A stretch of DNA of 35,227 nt from an uncultured Bacteroidales bacterium (GTDB taxonomy: Bacteria; Bacteroidota; Bacteroidia; Bacteroidales; Bacteroidaceae). The notes beneath the pieces were generated by a model. It did no database searches. It worked only from the letters and a program-made list of their open reading frames with translations, and had not been told where the DNA came from. Of this stretch, positions 16,197 to 23,996 are shown in pieces. Each line of letters starts with the position of its first letter. Positions within the stretch are counted from its first letter, which is position 1. The translations under genes were made by a program, and so were the position numbers. The stretch covers positions 1-35,227 of the forward strand of contig CACYQI010000034.1 in NCBI GenBank assembly GCA_902776455.1, read 5' to 3'.

Positions 16197-16228
16197 TTTG
16201 CACGTTTCAAGGAAATAGCTTACCTTTG
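16197..16228 (+). promoter_or_regulatory. Promoter of the rimP-nusA-infB operon
   Basis: TTTG (16197-16200), a 20-bp spacer, then TACCTTTG (16221-16228) match the Bacteroidetes consensus. The leader to the rimP ATG is about 70 nt and includes the inverted words GGCTTCGAAAGTTCC/TCGAAAG. The promoter is divergent from that of the SUMF1 gene. Confidence 0.85.
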
Positions 16229-16302
16229 CACGCGAAAGATGAAAGTGAGGGGCTTCGAAAGTTCCTCATTTTTCGTTATAAACCATTAAAAAGCTAAGAT
16301 AC

Positions 16303-16770
16303 ATGATCAGCAAAAGCGCAGTACAACAGGCCGTGGAGGAATGGCTACAAGGCAAAGAGTATTTCCTGGTTGACATCAACATCAGTCCCGACGACCGCAT
16401 CGTGGTGGAGATAGACCACCAGGACGGTGTGTGGATAGAGGACTGTGCCGAGCTGAGCCGCTACATCGAGTCGCGCCTGAGCCGCGACGAGGAGGACTAC
16501 GAACTGGAGGTTGGCAGCGCCGGCCTGGGACAGCCCTTCCGCGTGCGCCGGCAGTACGAGATTCACGTCGGCAAGGAGGTAGAGACTCAGCTGCACGACG
16601 GCCACAAGTTCCGCGGCACGCTCCTCAGCGTAGGCAACGACGGATTCCAGCTGGGCATCGAGCAGAAGGTAAAGGAGGAAGGCAAGAAGCGCCCCGTAGT
16701 CAAGGTAGTGCCAACGGACTTCCGCTTCGACGATGTGGCCTACACAAAGTACCTGATTAAGTTGAAGTAG
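16303..16770 (+). CDS. rimP: Ribosome maturation factor RimP
   Basis: This cytoplasmic protein is needed for maturation of the 30S ribosomal subunit. At 155 residues it has the two-domain RimP form: an N-terminal alpha/beta domain with the conserved DDRIVVEIDHQDGVWIEDCAELSR stretch (about 29-52) and YELEVGSAGLGQPFRVRRQYEIHVGKEV (about 67-94, matching the family's EVSSPGLDRPL segment), then a C-terminal SH3-like barrel. The DPxDYxLEVSSPG motif is altered to EEDYELEVGSAG, as is common in Bacteroidetes. It is the first gene of the conserved rimP-nusA-infB order, which supports the call. Confidence 0.95.
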   Translation: MISKSAVQQAVEEWLQGKEYFLVDINISPDDRIVVEIDHQDGVWIEDCAELSRYIESRLSRDEEDYELEVGSAGLGQPFRVRRQYEIHVGKEVETQLHDGHKFRGTLLSVGNDGFQLGIEQKVKEEGKKRPVVKVVPTDFRFDDVAYTKYLIKLK

Positions 16771-16905
16771 AGGTAAGAGGTGAGAGGTGAGTGGTTCTTC
16801 GCTTCGCTCAGGCGCAAGCGGAAAGATAATACCTTTGGACTCTAATCCGCATCCCAAAACTAACCTCTAACACCTAACCTCTAACCACCAACCACAAGAA
16901 ATTAA
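16769..16905. repeat. Inverted heptamer arrays GAGGTGA / AACCTCT with a dispersed-repeat core
   Basis: The left arm is GAGGTAA, GAGGTGA, GAGGTGA (16770-16790). The right arm (about 16859-16900), on the other strand, reads GGTTGGT, GGTTAGA, GGTTAGG, TGTTAGA, GGTTAGT. The core contains a 29-bp sequence (16793-16821, GGTTCTTCGCTTCGCTCAGG...) whose reverse complement occurs at 23308-23336 with one mismatch. The element separates rimP and nusA and takes the space where a ribosome-binding site would be expected; an A-rich stretch precedes nusA. Confidence 0.88.
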
Positions 16906-16921
16906 ATAATAAAAAGATATA

Positions 16922-18187
16922 ATGGCTAAAACAACAAAATCAAAGGAAGCGGCGAACATGATAGAAGTCTTCGCCGACTTCAAAGAGAAGAACAACATCG
17001 ACCGCGCCACGCTGGTCAGCGTGCTGGAGGAGTGCTTCCGCAGCGTCATCGCCAGGATGTACGGCTCCGACGAGAACTACGACATCATCGTCAACCCCGA
17101 CAAGGGCGACTTCGAAATCTATCACAACCGCGTCGTTGTGCCCGACGGCGAAGTGACCGACCCCAACAAGGAAATATCGCTGAGCGAAGCACAGCAGATT
17201 GAGGATGACTACGAGACAGGCGAGGAAGTGAGCCAGCGCGTGGACATGTCGGAGTTCGGCCGTCGCGCCATCCTCCAACTCAGGCAGACACTCGCCAGCC
17301 GCATCATGGAGCTGGAGTACGATTCGCTCTACAATGAGTTCAAGGAACGCGAGGGCGAAGTGATTAGTGCCGAAGTCTATCAGACTTGGAAGCGCGAGAC
17401 GCTCCTCATGGACGAGGAAGGCAACGAACTGCTGCTGCCGCGTCAGGAACAGATTCCCAGCGACTTCTTCCGCAAAGGCGAGACAGCCCGTGCCATCATA
17501 GCCCGAGTGGAAAACACAGGCGGCAAGCCCCGCATCATCCTGAGCCGCACGTCGCCCGACTTCCTCAAGCGCATGCTGGAAGCCGAAGTGCCTGAGATAC
17601 AGGACGGCCTCATCACCATCCACAAGGTGGCACGCATTCCCGGCGAGCGCGCAAAGATTGCCGTGGAGAGCTACGACGACCGCATCGACCCCGTGGGAGC
17701 CTGCGTCGGCGTCAAGGGAAGCCGTCTGCGCGGCATCGTGCATGAACTGCGAGGCGAGAACATCGACGTCGTGACATGGACCTCCAACGTACAGCTGATG
17801 ATAACCCGCGCCCTCAACCCGGCCCGCGTCAACAGCGTCGTGCTCCACGAAGAGGAACACAAGGCAGAGGTCTTCCTCGACCCCGACCAGGTGTCGCTCG
17901 CCATCGGCAAGGGCGGACTCAACATTAAGCTTGCCAGCATGCTCGTAGGCTACACCATCGACGTCTTCCGCGAAGTAGATAGCAACGCTGCCGACGAAGA
18001 CGACGTAAGCCTCGACGAATTTACCGATGCCATCGAGCCGTGGATCATCGACGAACTCAAGAAGATCGGCTTCGAGACAGCACGCGACGTACTGGGCGCA
18101 CAGCGCGACATGATCGTAAAGAACGCCGACCTCGAGGAAGAGACGGTAGATGAAGTGCTGCGCATCCTGCAGGCAGAGTTCGAATAA
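16922..18187 (+). CDS. nusA: Transcription termination/antitermination factor NusA
   Basis: This RNA-polymerase-binding elongation factor affects pausing, termination and antitermination. At 421 residues it has the short NusA form without the acidic repeats at the C-terminus of the E. coli protein. Domains: N-terminal polymerase-binding domain (about 1-135, with LVSVLEECFRSVIARMYG), S1 domain (about 137-205), KH1 (about 240-300, GACVGVKGSRLRGIVHELRGENIDVV), KH2 (about 305-375, DPDQVSLAIGKGGLNIKLAS) and a short acidic helical tail (VSLDEFTDAIEPWIIDELKK...). It is co-directional with rimP and infB. Confidence 0.97.
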   Translation: MAKTTKSKEAANMIEVFADFKEKNNIDRATLVSVLEECFRSVIARMYGSDENYDIIVNPDKGDFEIYHNRVVVPDGEVTDPNKEISLSEAQQIEDDYETGEEVSQRVDMSEFGRRAILQLRQTLASRIMELEYDSLYNEFKEREGEVISAEVYQTWKRETLLMDEEGNELLLPRQEQIPSDFFRKGETARAIIARVENTGGKPRIILSRTSPDFLKRMLEAEVPEIQDGLITIHKVARIPGERAKIAVESYDDRIDPVGACVGVKGSRLRGIVHELRGENIDVVTWTSNVQLMITRALNPARVNSVVLHEEEHKAEVFLDPDQVSLAIGKGGLNIKLASMLVGYTIDVFREVDSNAADEDDVSLDEFTDAIEPWIIDELKKIGFETARDVLGAQRDMIVKNADLEEETVDEVLRILQAEFE

Positions 18188-18188
18188 T

Positions 18189-18240
18189 ACCCTATAAACC
18201 CCATAAGCCCCTATAAGCCCTATAAGCCCCATAAGCCCAA
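18189..18240. repeat. Single-orientation nonamer array between nusA and infB
   Basis: Words of about 9 bp related to CCCATAAGC/CCTATAAGC are repeated five or six times with small changes in the gap between nusA and infB, all in one direction. An ACTAAAGACTAAAG direct repeat follows at 18245. Confidence 0.8.
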
Positions 18241-18277
18241 CAAGACTAAAGACTAAAGCGAAGTAGCCGAATCATAT

Positions 18278-21151
18278 ATGAGCGTAAGATTAAATAAAGT
18301 AACAAAGGAATTCAACATCGGACTGCAGACAGCCGTTGAATTTCTCCAAAAGAAAGGCTTCAGCGAGGTTGAGGCCAATCCCAACTACAAAATTACCGAG
18401 GAACAGTATGCCCAGTTGCAAAGCGAGTTCAGCTCTGACAAAGGACTGCGCAACGAAGCTAAGCAGCTCATCCAGCAGCACATCGACCAAGCCAGGGGAC
18501 GCAAGGAGGCAACACCGAAGTCCAAGGCGAAGCCTGTGGAAGAGGTACAGATAGAGGCACCCAAGGTAGCTGGCCCCAAGATATTGGGAAAGATTGACTT
18601 GGACAACAAGCCAGCCGAAAAGCCCAAAGCCGAGAAGCCAGAACCGGCAAAAGCCAAGACTAAGGCTCCGAAAGAAGAAAAGAAGTCGGAACCGAAGGCT
18701 GCAAAGGAAGAGCCAAAGGCAAAGGCTGCTCCGAAGGAAGCTGCGCCCGCACCGAAGAAGGAGGCTGTCAAGGAAGAGCCGAAGGTAGTTCCCGAAGCGC
18801 CGAAGGAAGCGCCGACGGCACAGCCCCAGCAGGAAGAGAAGCCCGCAGAGGCAGCGCCCGAACATCAGCCTGCTCCCGAGGAGAAGAAGGAAGAAGAGGT
18901 GTTCCGCCTCACTCCCACGGCAAGCATTGCCCCAAGCCTCACCATCAAGGGAAAGATTGACCTCGACAGTCTGAACCAGAACACTCGTCCGAAGAAGAAG
19001 ACGCAGGAGGAGCGTCGCCGCGAGCGCAACGAAGCACAGGGCGGCGACCGCAAGAAGCGTCTGCGCGTCGGCAAGGAGCGTGTCGATGTCAATGCCGTTG
19101 CCAACCAGCCTCAAGCAGGTCAGAAGAAGAAGGGCGGCAATTCAGGTCAGCAGCAACAGCAGCAGAACCAGAACGCCGGCGGCAAGGGCAAGAACAAGAA
19201 GCAAAAGAACCAGCCCAAGCAGACTATCGTCCAGCCTGAAGTGAGCGACGAGGAAGTGGCAAAGCAGGTACGCGAGACGCTGGCCCGCCTCACCAGCAAA
19301 GGCACGAAGATGGGCAAGGGCGCCAAGTATCGCCGCGAGAAGCGCGAAGCCATCCGCCAGGGCATGGAGGAAGAGATGGCCAACGAAGCAGCAGAGAGCA
19401 AGGTACTCAAGCTGACCGAGTTCGTTACGGCCAACGAGCTTGCCACCATGATGAATGTGCCCGTGACGAAGATTATCGCCACCTGCATGAGCATCGGCAT
19501 CATGGTCAGCATCAACCAGCGAATGGATGCAGAGACCATCAACCTCGTTGCCGAAGAGTTCGGCTTCACCACGGAATACGTTAGTGCCGACGTCACAGCA
19601 GCTGTCAGCGAGGAGGAGGACGACGAGGCCGACCTCGTGCCACGCGCTCCCATCGTCACCGTCATGGGTCACGTAGACCACGGTAAGACGTCGTTGCTCG
19701 ACTACATCCGCCAAACTAACGTCATCGCCGGCGAGGCAGGCGGCATCACGCAGCACATCGGCGCCTACAACGTGACGCTCGACGACGGACGCCACGTCAC
19801 CTTCCTCGACACGCCTGGCCACGAGGCCTTCACCGCCATGCGTGCCCGTGGTGCTCAGGTGACGGACATCGCCATCATCATTGTGGCTGCCGACGACGAC
19901 ATCATGCCGCAGACGAAGGAGGCCATAGCGCATGCCACGGCTGCCGGTGTGCCCATCGTCTTTGCCATCAACAAGATAGATAAGCCCGGGGCAAACCCCG
20001 ACAAGATAAAGGAAGGCTTGGCCAACATGAACTTCCTTGTAGAGGAATGGGGCGGCAAGTATCAGAGCCAGGACATCAGCGCCAAGAAGGGCAACGGCGT
20101 GGCCGAACTTCTGGAGAAGGTGCTCCTCGAGGCTGAGATGCTCGACCTCAAGGCCAACCCCAACCGCAAGGCCACAGGCTCCATCATCGAGTCCAGCCTG
20201 GACAAGGGTCGCGGCTACGTTGCCACGGTGCTCGTCAGCAACGGTACGCTCCATGTGGGCGACATTCTGCTGGCCGGCACGAACTACGGTCGCGTGAAGG
20301 CTATGCTGAACGAGCGCGGACAGCGTGTCCAGGAGATTGGCCCGTCGCAGGCTGCTACGGTGCTTGGCCTGAACGGAGCGCCGCAAGCAGGCGATGCCTT
20401 CCACGTGATGGACTCCGACCAGGAGGCTCGCGAGATAGCCAACAAGCGCGAACAGCTGGCACGCGAGCAGGGCTTGCGCACCATGAAGCGTCGCGGACTG
20501 GAAGAGCTTGCCCACAACATCGCGCTGGGCGGCGTGCAGGAACTCAACCTCATCGTCAAGGGCGACGTGGACGGCTCCATCGAGGCCCTCAGCGATTCGC
20601 TCATCAAGCTCTCTACGGAGAAGATTCAGGTGAACGTCATCTACAAGGCCGTCGGACAGATCAGCGAGAGCGACGTCAACATGGCAGCTGCCGCCGACAA
20701 CTGCTTCATCGTCGGCTTCCAAGTGCGCCCGTCGGCTGCAGCCCGCAAGCTGGCCGAGCAGATGGACGTCGATATCCGCCTCTACAGCGTCATCTACGAT
20801 GCCATCGAGGAGGTGAAGGACGCCATGGAAGGCATGCTTTCGCCCGAGATAAAGGAGGAGGTGACGGCACAAGTCGAGGTGCGTCAGGTCTATCACATCA
20901 CGAAGGTGGGCACCGTGGCAGGCGCTTACGTCGTCGATGGCAAGGTGAGCCGCTCGAACAAGGCGCGTGTCATCCGCGACGGCATCGTGGTCTTCACGGG
21001 TGCCATCAACGCCCTGAAGCGTTTCAAGGACGACGTGAAGGAGGTATCGACGAACTTCGAATGCGGCATCTCGCTCGTGGGTTACAACGACTTGCGCGAG
21101 GGCGACATGATTGAAACCTTCCAGGAGATTGAAATCAAAGCAACACTTTAA
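18278..21151 (+). CDS. infB: Translation initiation factor IF-2
   Basis: This GTPase places initiator tRNA on the 30S subunit and promotes 50S joining. It has 957 residues. The N-terminal IF2_N-like domain ([28 protein letters not shown], about 1-60) is followed by a long charged linker rich in Lys, Glu, Pro, Ala and Gln (about 70-330), a second IF2_N domain (about 365-430, [20 protein letters not shown]), and the G domain. The G motifs are GHVDHGKT (464-471), DTPGHEAF (about 511) and NKIDKPG (about 565). Domains II-IV follow, with the C-terminal domain ending in [20 protein letters not shown]. Length is normal for Bacteroidetes, which have long linkers. The annotated start is well placed after an AT-rich leader (AATCATAT). 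Confidence 0.98.
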   Translation: MSVRLNKVTKEFNIGLQTAVEFLQKKGFSEVEANPNYKITEEQYAQLQSEFSSDKGLRNEAKQLIQQHIDQARGRKEATPKSKAKPVEEVQIEAPKVAGPKILGKIDLDNKPAEKPKAEKPEPAKAKTKAPKEEKKSEPKAAKEEPKAKAAPKEAAPAPKKEAVKEEPKVVPEAPKEAPTAQPQQEEKPAEAAPEHQPAPEEKKEEEVFRLTPTASIAPSLTIKGKIDLDSLNQNTRPKKKTQEERRRERNEAQGGDRKKRLRVGKERVDVNAVANQPQAGQKKKGGNSGQQQQQQNQNAGGKGKNKKQKNQPKQTIVQPEVSDEEVAKQVRETLARLTSKGTKMGKGAKYRREKREAIRQGMEEEMANEAAESKVLKLTEFVTANELATMMNVPVTKIIATCMSIGIMVSINQRMDAETINLVAEEFGFTTEYVSADVTAAVSEEEDDEADLVPRAPIVTVMGHVDHGKTSLLDYIRQTNVIAGEAGGITQHIGAYNVTLDDGRHVTFLDTPGHEAFTAMRARGAQVTDIAIIIVAADDDIMPQTKEAIAHATAAGVPIVFAINKIDKPGANPDKIKEGLANMNFLVEEWGGKYQSQDISAKKGNGVAELLEKVLLEAEMLDLKANPNRKATGSIIESSLDKGRGYVATVLVSNGTLHVGDILLAGTNYGRVKAMLNERGQRVQEIGPSQAATVLGLNGAPQAGDAFHVMDSDQEAREIANKREQLAREQGLRTMKRRGLEELAHNIALGGVQELNLIVKGDVDGSIEALSDSLIKLSTEKIQVNVIYKAVGQISESDVNMAAAADNCFIVGFQVRPSAAARKLAEQMDVDIRLYSVIYDAIEEVKDAMEGMLSPEIKEEVTAQVEVRQVYHITKVGTVAGAYVVDGKVSRSNKARVIRDGIVVFTGAINALKRFKDDVKEVSTNFECGISLVGYNDLREGDMIETFQEIEIKATL

Positions 21152-21161
21152 AGCAATTCAC

Positions 21162-21262
21162 AATTCATAATTCACAATTCATAATTCATAATTGGGCTAC
21201 GCCGCGAACACGACAGGCCGACGGCCACAATTATGAATTGTGAATTATAAATTATGAATTAA
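21162..21262. repeat. Inverted heptamer arrays AATTCAY / RTGAATT
   Basis: The left arm (21162-21195) reads AATTCAC, AATTCAT, AATTCAC, AATTCAT, AATTCAT. The right arm (21228-21262), on the other strand, reads AATTCAT, AATTTAT, AATTCAC, AATTCAT. The GC-rich core between them (about 21195-21226) has GCC-CGACGGC palindromes. The element fills the infB-cvpA gap. The unit resembles that of the nadB-trkH element (1761-1993) but the core is different. Confidence 0.9.
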
Positions 21263-21267
21263 TCGCA

Positions 21268-21738
21268 ATGGACATCCTTTTGCTCATTATTCTTGCCGTT
21301 GGCTTCATCAGCGGACTTTTCTCGGGGGCTATCAAGCAAGTCATCTCGCTCGCAGCCTTCTTGATTGGCTTTCTCGTAGCTTGTCTCTACTACCAACGGC
21401 TGGCCGACGTGATGACGGACTTCCTTTCGATGGCCGCGCTCTGCAAGGTGGTGGCCTTCGTGCTGCTGTGGGTCGTAGTGCCCATCGCCGTCAAGGTGAT
21501 TGCCAGCCTGCTGACGTCGGTGCTGAACTTCGTGCCTGTCCTCGGACTGCTCAACCGGCTGCTTGGCGGCCTTCTCGGCATGGTGAAGTACTCCCTCGTG
21601 CTCGGAGCACTCATCTGGCTCTTTGCGTCCACGAATCTGATAAAAGAGGAAACGATGCAGAAGTCGAAGCTCGCCGGACCACTCAAGGCACTACCGGAGC
21701 TTTTGTACAACTATTGCAATCCGCAAAAAACTACTTGA
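21268..21738 (+). CDS. cvpA: CvpA family membrane protein
   Basis: This is a 156-residue inner-membrane protein of the CvpA (colicin V production) family. It shows four hydrophobic segments: about residues 1-20 (MDILLLIILAVGFISGLFSG), 24-45, 60-88 and 105-122. The conserved GFxxGxxxGxxxQ start of the family is seen as GFISGLFSGAIKQV (12-25), and the glycine-rich LNRLLGGLLGMVKYSL (about 96-111) also fits. The molecular role in this phylum is not settled; it is linked to envelope stress in enterobacteria. It lies 116 bp after infB, so it is probably partly co-transcribed across the heptamer element. Confidence 0.85.
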   Translation: MDILLLIILAVGFISGLFSGAIKQVISLAAFLIGFLVACLYYQRLADVMTDFLSMAALCKVVAFVLLWVVVPIAVKVIASLLTSVLNFVPVLGLLNRLLGGLLGMVKYSLVLGALIWLFASTNLIKEETMQKSKLAGPLKALPELLYNYCNPQKTT

Positions 21739-21870
21739 AAGGCCTCACACGCCGCCGGTAGCTTTTCGTCCCTTCAAAGCCTGTAATTTGAGGGAAGGGA
21801 AGTCGCGGGCAGACTTCCTTTTGGTTTCTCTTTGAGGGAAGGGGTGTGCCTCCCTGAAAAACCAAAGGGT
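21739..21870. other. Intergenic stretch after cvpA
   Basis: No gene is visible. Repeated words GAGGGAAGGG (about 21791 and 21834) and an inverted pair GAAGTC...GACTTC (21798-21818) are seen. The stretch leads into copy 2 of the duplicated element. Confidence 0.4.
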
Positions 21871-22236
21871 ACGATTCGGAAAATCCACGACACTAAATCC
21901 TGCCTCTCCATGGGGAAATACCCGACGCCCCAAGCCATCTCCTTCGACGCTCCACGTTATGTAGGCCGACACAGCACGTTATGTCGCTCTTTCCTCCATG
22001 TTAACTTTCCCCCTCCGACGTGCATTTTTCTGCCTCATTCTTTGTTCTGTTTGTCGGCACTGTGTGCCGACCTAACACTTCCTTAACCCTCCCCGACAAA
22101 ATTCCCCTTCCCTAACCTATTGATTCCCAGCGGTGATTCAAAATAATCCCTTTTCCCTTCCTTTCCGGACCAAAGTGCCACAGAAGCAAAAAAACGCCGC
22201 CAGAACGCGTCGCCATGCGAAAACTTCTGACAAAAC
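21871..22236 (+). other. Duplicated ~365-bp non-coding element, copy 2
   Basis: This copy aligns with 12911-13272. Block positions are: TCGACGCTCCACGTT (21944), CATTCTTTGTTCTGT (22036), hairpin (22053-22071), ATTGATTCCCAGCGG (22119), ACCAAAGTGCCACAG (about 22171) and GCGAAAACTTCTGACAAAAC (ends 22236). The hairpin here is GTCGGCAC-TGT-GTGCCGAC. Compared with copy 1, two of the eight base pairs differ and both have changed on both strands. As in copy 1, the element lies at the 3' end of a plus-strand operon facing a minus-strand gene and is followed by the C/G-run and CACACGGAAAGCACAG repeats. No protein-coding frame is shared by the two copies. Confidence 0.8.
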
Positions 22237-22239
22237 GAC

Positions 22240-22350
22240 CCTTCGCCTCCCTTCCCCTCCCCTCGCAGGGGAGGGGTTAGGGGTGGGGTCTATCACACGG
22301 AAAGCACAGAAAGCACAGAAAAGCTACGCCAGCGGTTCCCCTCCCCTTAG
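22240..22350. repeat. C/G-run and CACAGAAAG dispersed repeat, third copy
   Basis: CCCCTCCCCTCGCAGGGGAGG, then GGTTAGGGGTGGGGT, then TCACACGGAAAGCACAGAAAG and GCTACGCCAGCGGTTCCCCT follow the order seen at 13383-13470 and 13636-13717. The remaining bases to 22403 hold only short palindromes (CGCGCCTTCGGCGC). Confidence 0.75.
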
Positions 22351-22401
22351 CATGTTCTCTCGCGCCTTCGGCGCTTTTCCCGGACACCAATATATAATAA
22401 T

Positions 22402-22430
22402 AAAGCCCAGGGCTATGCCCAGGGCTAAAT
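22402..22430 (-). terminator. Terminator of the outer-membrane barrel gene
   Basis: On the minus strand AGCCCTGGGC-AT-AGCCCTGGGCT folds into a GC-rich stem and is followed by TTATTATTATATA. It lies 30 bp after the stop codon of the gene at 22459. Confidence 0.6.
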
Positions 22431-22458
22431 GGATGTTGTCTTTTCAAGCAAACGGGCT

Positions 22459-23151
22459 TCAGAACCTGTAGCCCACCTTGCCGAAGTGCGAAAAGAAGCC
22501 GCCAACCTTCGGCATAAGTTCTTTTATCGAGGTGTAGCGTCCTTCATCCTCTCCTACGACGTATGGCGTGTAGCTTATGTAGGTATATTCCATCGTATAG
22601 CCCAGGAAGAGGTGCTTCTTGATTTGAATGCCGATGCTTGCCGATACGCCCAATCCGCTGAGAGGCTTCCTGTTAAGGTGAAAACGGCCACGTGTTACGC
22701 CGTTTGTTTTGCTTGTCCATATTTCATCAGGGTCGTAATAATCGACCACTTGCTTGATGCAGCATTGGTAGCCAGCGGCAGCACCTACGAATCCGCGCAC
22801 TTTGCCGCCCCAGAAGCGGGGAGTGAAGTAGCGCAGGCCAGTCTTCAACCCCACACAGCCTTCGCTGAAGTCGTAGGGGGCAGAGGCGTCGAGGCTGACG
22901 ATGTCCCAAGCAAAGTAGCGGTGGAACTCATGCTCCAACACGAGGTTTGCACCGAAGCCAAACACGCCGTTGTACCCGCCGAGCTTGATTTCGGGCATCA
23001 GGTGATAGCCGTGGTCGTAATCGCCTTTGCTGGCGCTCTTTGTTGACATTGAGGCTGTAGGTTCGGTCGTTTCGACTGTCTCGTCTTGGGCACTTGCGTT
23101 CAGGGCAAATGCTGCAAGACATGCTGCAAGGAAGAACTTGGAATACTTCAT
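22459..23151 (-). CDS. Small outer-membrane beta-barrel protein, hypothetical
   Basis: This 230-residue protein of unknown function starts at 23151 (MKYSKFFLAACLAAFALNASAQ, a clean signal peptide). A Met 20 codons further upstream would lie at the very edge of the promoter and spoil the signal. After an acidic, Thr/Ser-rich linker the chain shows alternating-hydrophobic strands such as GVFGFGANLVLEHEF, GLKTGLRYFTP, GFVGAAAGYQCC and GLGVSASIGIQIKKHLFLGYTMEYTYISY. It ends in Phe after GKVGYRF, as expected for a barrel assembled by BamA. The size suggests about 8-10 strands. Its own promoter and terminator make it a single-gene unit. Confidence 0.75.
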   Translation of the reverse strand: MKYSKFFLAACLAAFALNASAQDETVETTEPTASMSTKSASKGDYDHGYHLMPEIKLGGYNGVFGFGANLVLEHEFHRYFAWDIVSLDASAPYDFSEGCVGLKTGLRYFTPRFWGGKVRGFVGAAAGYQCCIKQVVDYYDPDEIWTSKTNGVTRGRFHLNRKPLSGLGVSASIGIQIKKHLFLGYTMEYTYISYTPYVVGEDEGRYTSIKELMPKVGGFFSHFGKVGYRF

Positions 23152-23180
23152 TATCGTATGTGTTTTATTGAATGACTCGG

Positions 23181-23211
23181 CAAAGGTAAGCTTTTTTGCC
23201 AATATGCGCAA
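23181..23211 (-). promoter_or_regulatory. Promoter of the outer-membrane barrel gene
   Basis: On the minus strand: CCTTG (TTG at 23211-23209), a 20-bp spacer, then TACCTTTG (23188-23181). The ATG at 23151 follows about 25 nt after the predicted transcription start. Confidence 0.7.
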
Positions 23212-23253
23212 GGAAAACGGCTTTTATTTTATTGCTGTCCGCTAAATAAGCGC

Positions 23254-23490
23254 CGAACCAAAGGTCGACGAAGTCAAGGCGCGAAAGACCACAGACGGAG
23301 GTGTACTCCGCCTGCGCCTGAGCGAAGCGAAGAACCCCCGGGATAGGGTCGCTGAACAATAATAAGCCCTAAGGGGGCAACAGAACGTGTAACTTGTTTA
23401 ATAAGAACATGCTTAGGTCTCTGTCGCCCCCTCGGGGCTTCCATTGTTGTTGCAATCCTACCGGGGGCTTGCGCCCCCGTCTGTGGTCTC
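23254..23490. repeat. Nested inverted repeats between the barrel and phosphatase genes
   Basis: The outer arms AGACCACAGACGG (23286-23298) and CCGTCTGTGGTCT (23477-23489) are a perfect 13-bp inverted repeat. Inside, 23366-23384 (GCCCTAAGGGGGCAACAGA) pairs with 23420-23438 over 19 bp with four mismatches. At 23254 a 23-bp word matches 213-235. At 23308-23336 a 29-bp word matches the reverse complement of the rimP-nusA core. So the gap is a mosaic of several dispersed elements, with no gene visible. Confidence 0.8.
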
Positions 23491-23506
23491 CCGTCCCTTC
23501 GGGACT

Positions 23507-23959
23507 TTAGAATTTAAGGTGTGTTCTGAGCAAGCCCTGGCAGCCCTCCAGCACGTCGCGCCACGTCGCCTCGAAGTCGCCCGTGTACCACGGGTCGGCC
23601 ACGTCGCCCGGACGACTCGTGAAGTCGAGCAGCTGCCGAATCTTGCCTTCGGGGTCGCCGCCGCAGATGGCTTTCATGTTCCGGATGTTCCATGTGTCCA
23701 TGCCTACAAGGAGGTCGAAACGCTCGTAGTCGCGGCTGGTCATCTGCCGTGCTCTCTTGCCTTTACAAGAGATGCCGTGCTCGGCCAGCTTCCTCCGAGC
23801 GGGCGGATAGACTTCGTTGCCTATCTCTTCCGTCGAGGTGGCAGCCGATTCGATGTAGAACTCGTCCTCGCGTCCGGCTTTCTGCACGAGGTCTTTCATC
23901 ACAAACTCAGCCATCGGACTACGGCAAATGTTGCCGTGACAGACAAACAGTATTCTCAT
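23507..23959 (-). CDS. Low-molecular-weight protein-tyrosine phosphatase
   Basis: This 150-residue cytoplasmic phosphatase carries the P-loop C-x5-R at residues 7-13 (VCHGNICRSPMAEF). The general acid is Asp122 in the ADPWYTGDFE segment, which matches the family's DP[WY] motif. Length is typical. In bacteria the family removes phosphate from protein tyrosines (often tyrosine kinases of polysaccharide export) or from protein arginines, and the sequence does not say which. It is the last gene of the run ribF - methyltransferase - comM - phosphatase and follows comM by 37 bp. Confidence 0.93.
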   Translation of the reverse strand: MRILFVCHGNICRSPMAEFVMKDLVQKAGREDEFYIESAATSTEEIGNEVYPPARRKLAEHGISCKGKRARQMTSRDYERFDLLVGMDTWNIRNMKAICGGDPEGKIRQLLDFTSRPGDVADPWYTGDFEATWRDVLEGCQGLLRTHLKF

Positions 23960-23996
23960 ACAATTCAGGTTTTGCTTTTGCGGTTTCCATGATGCG

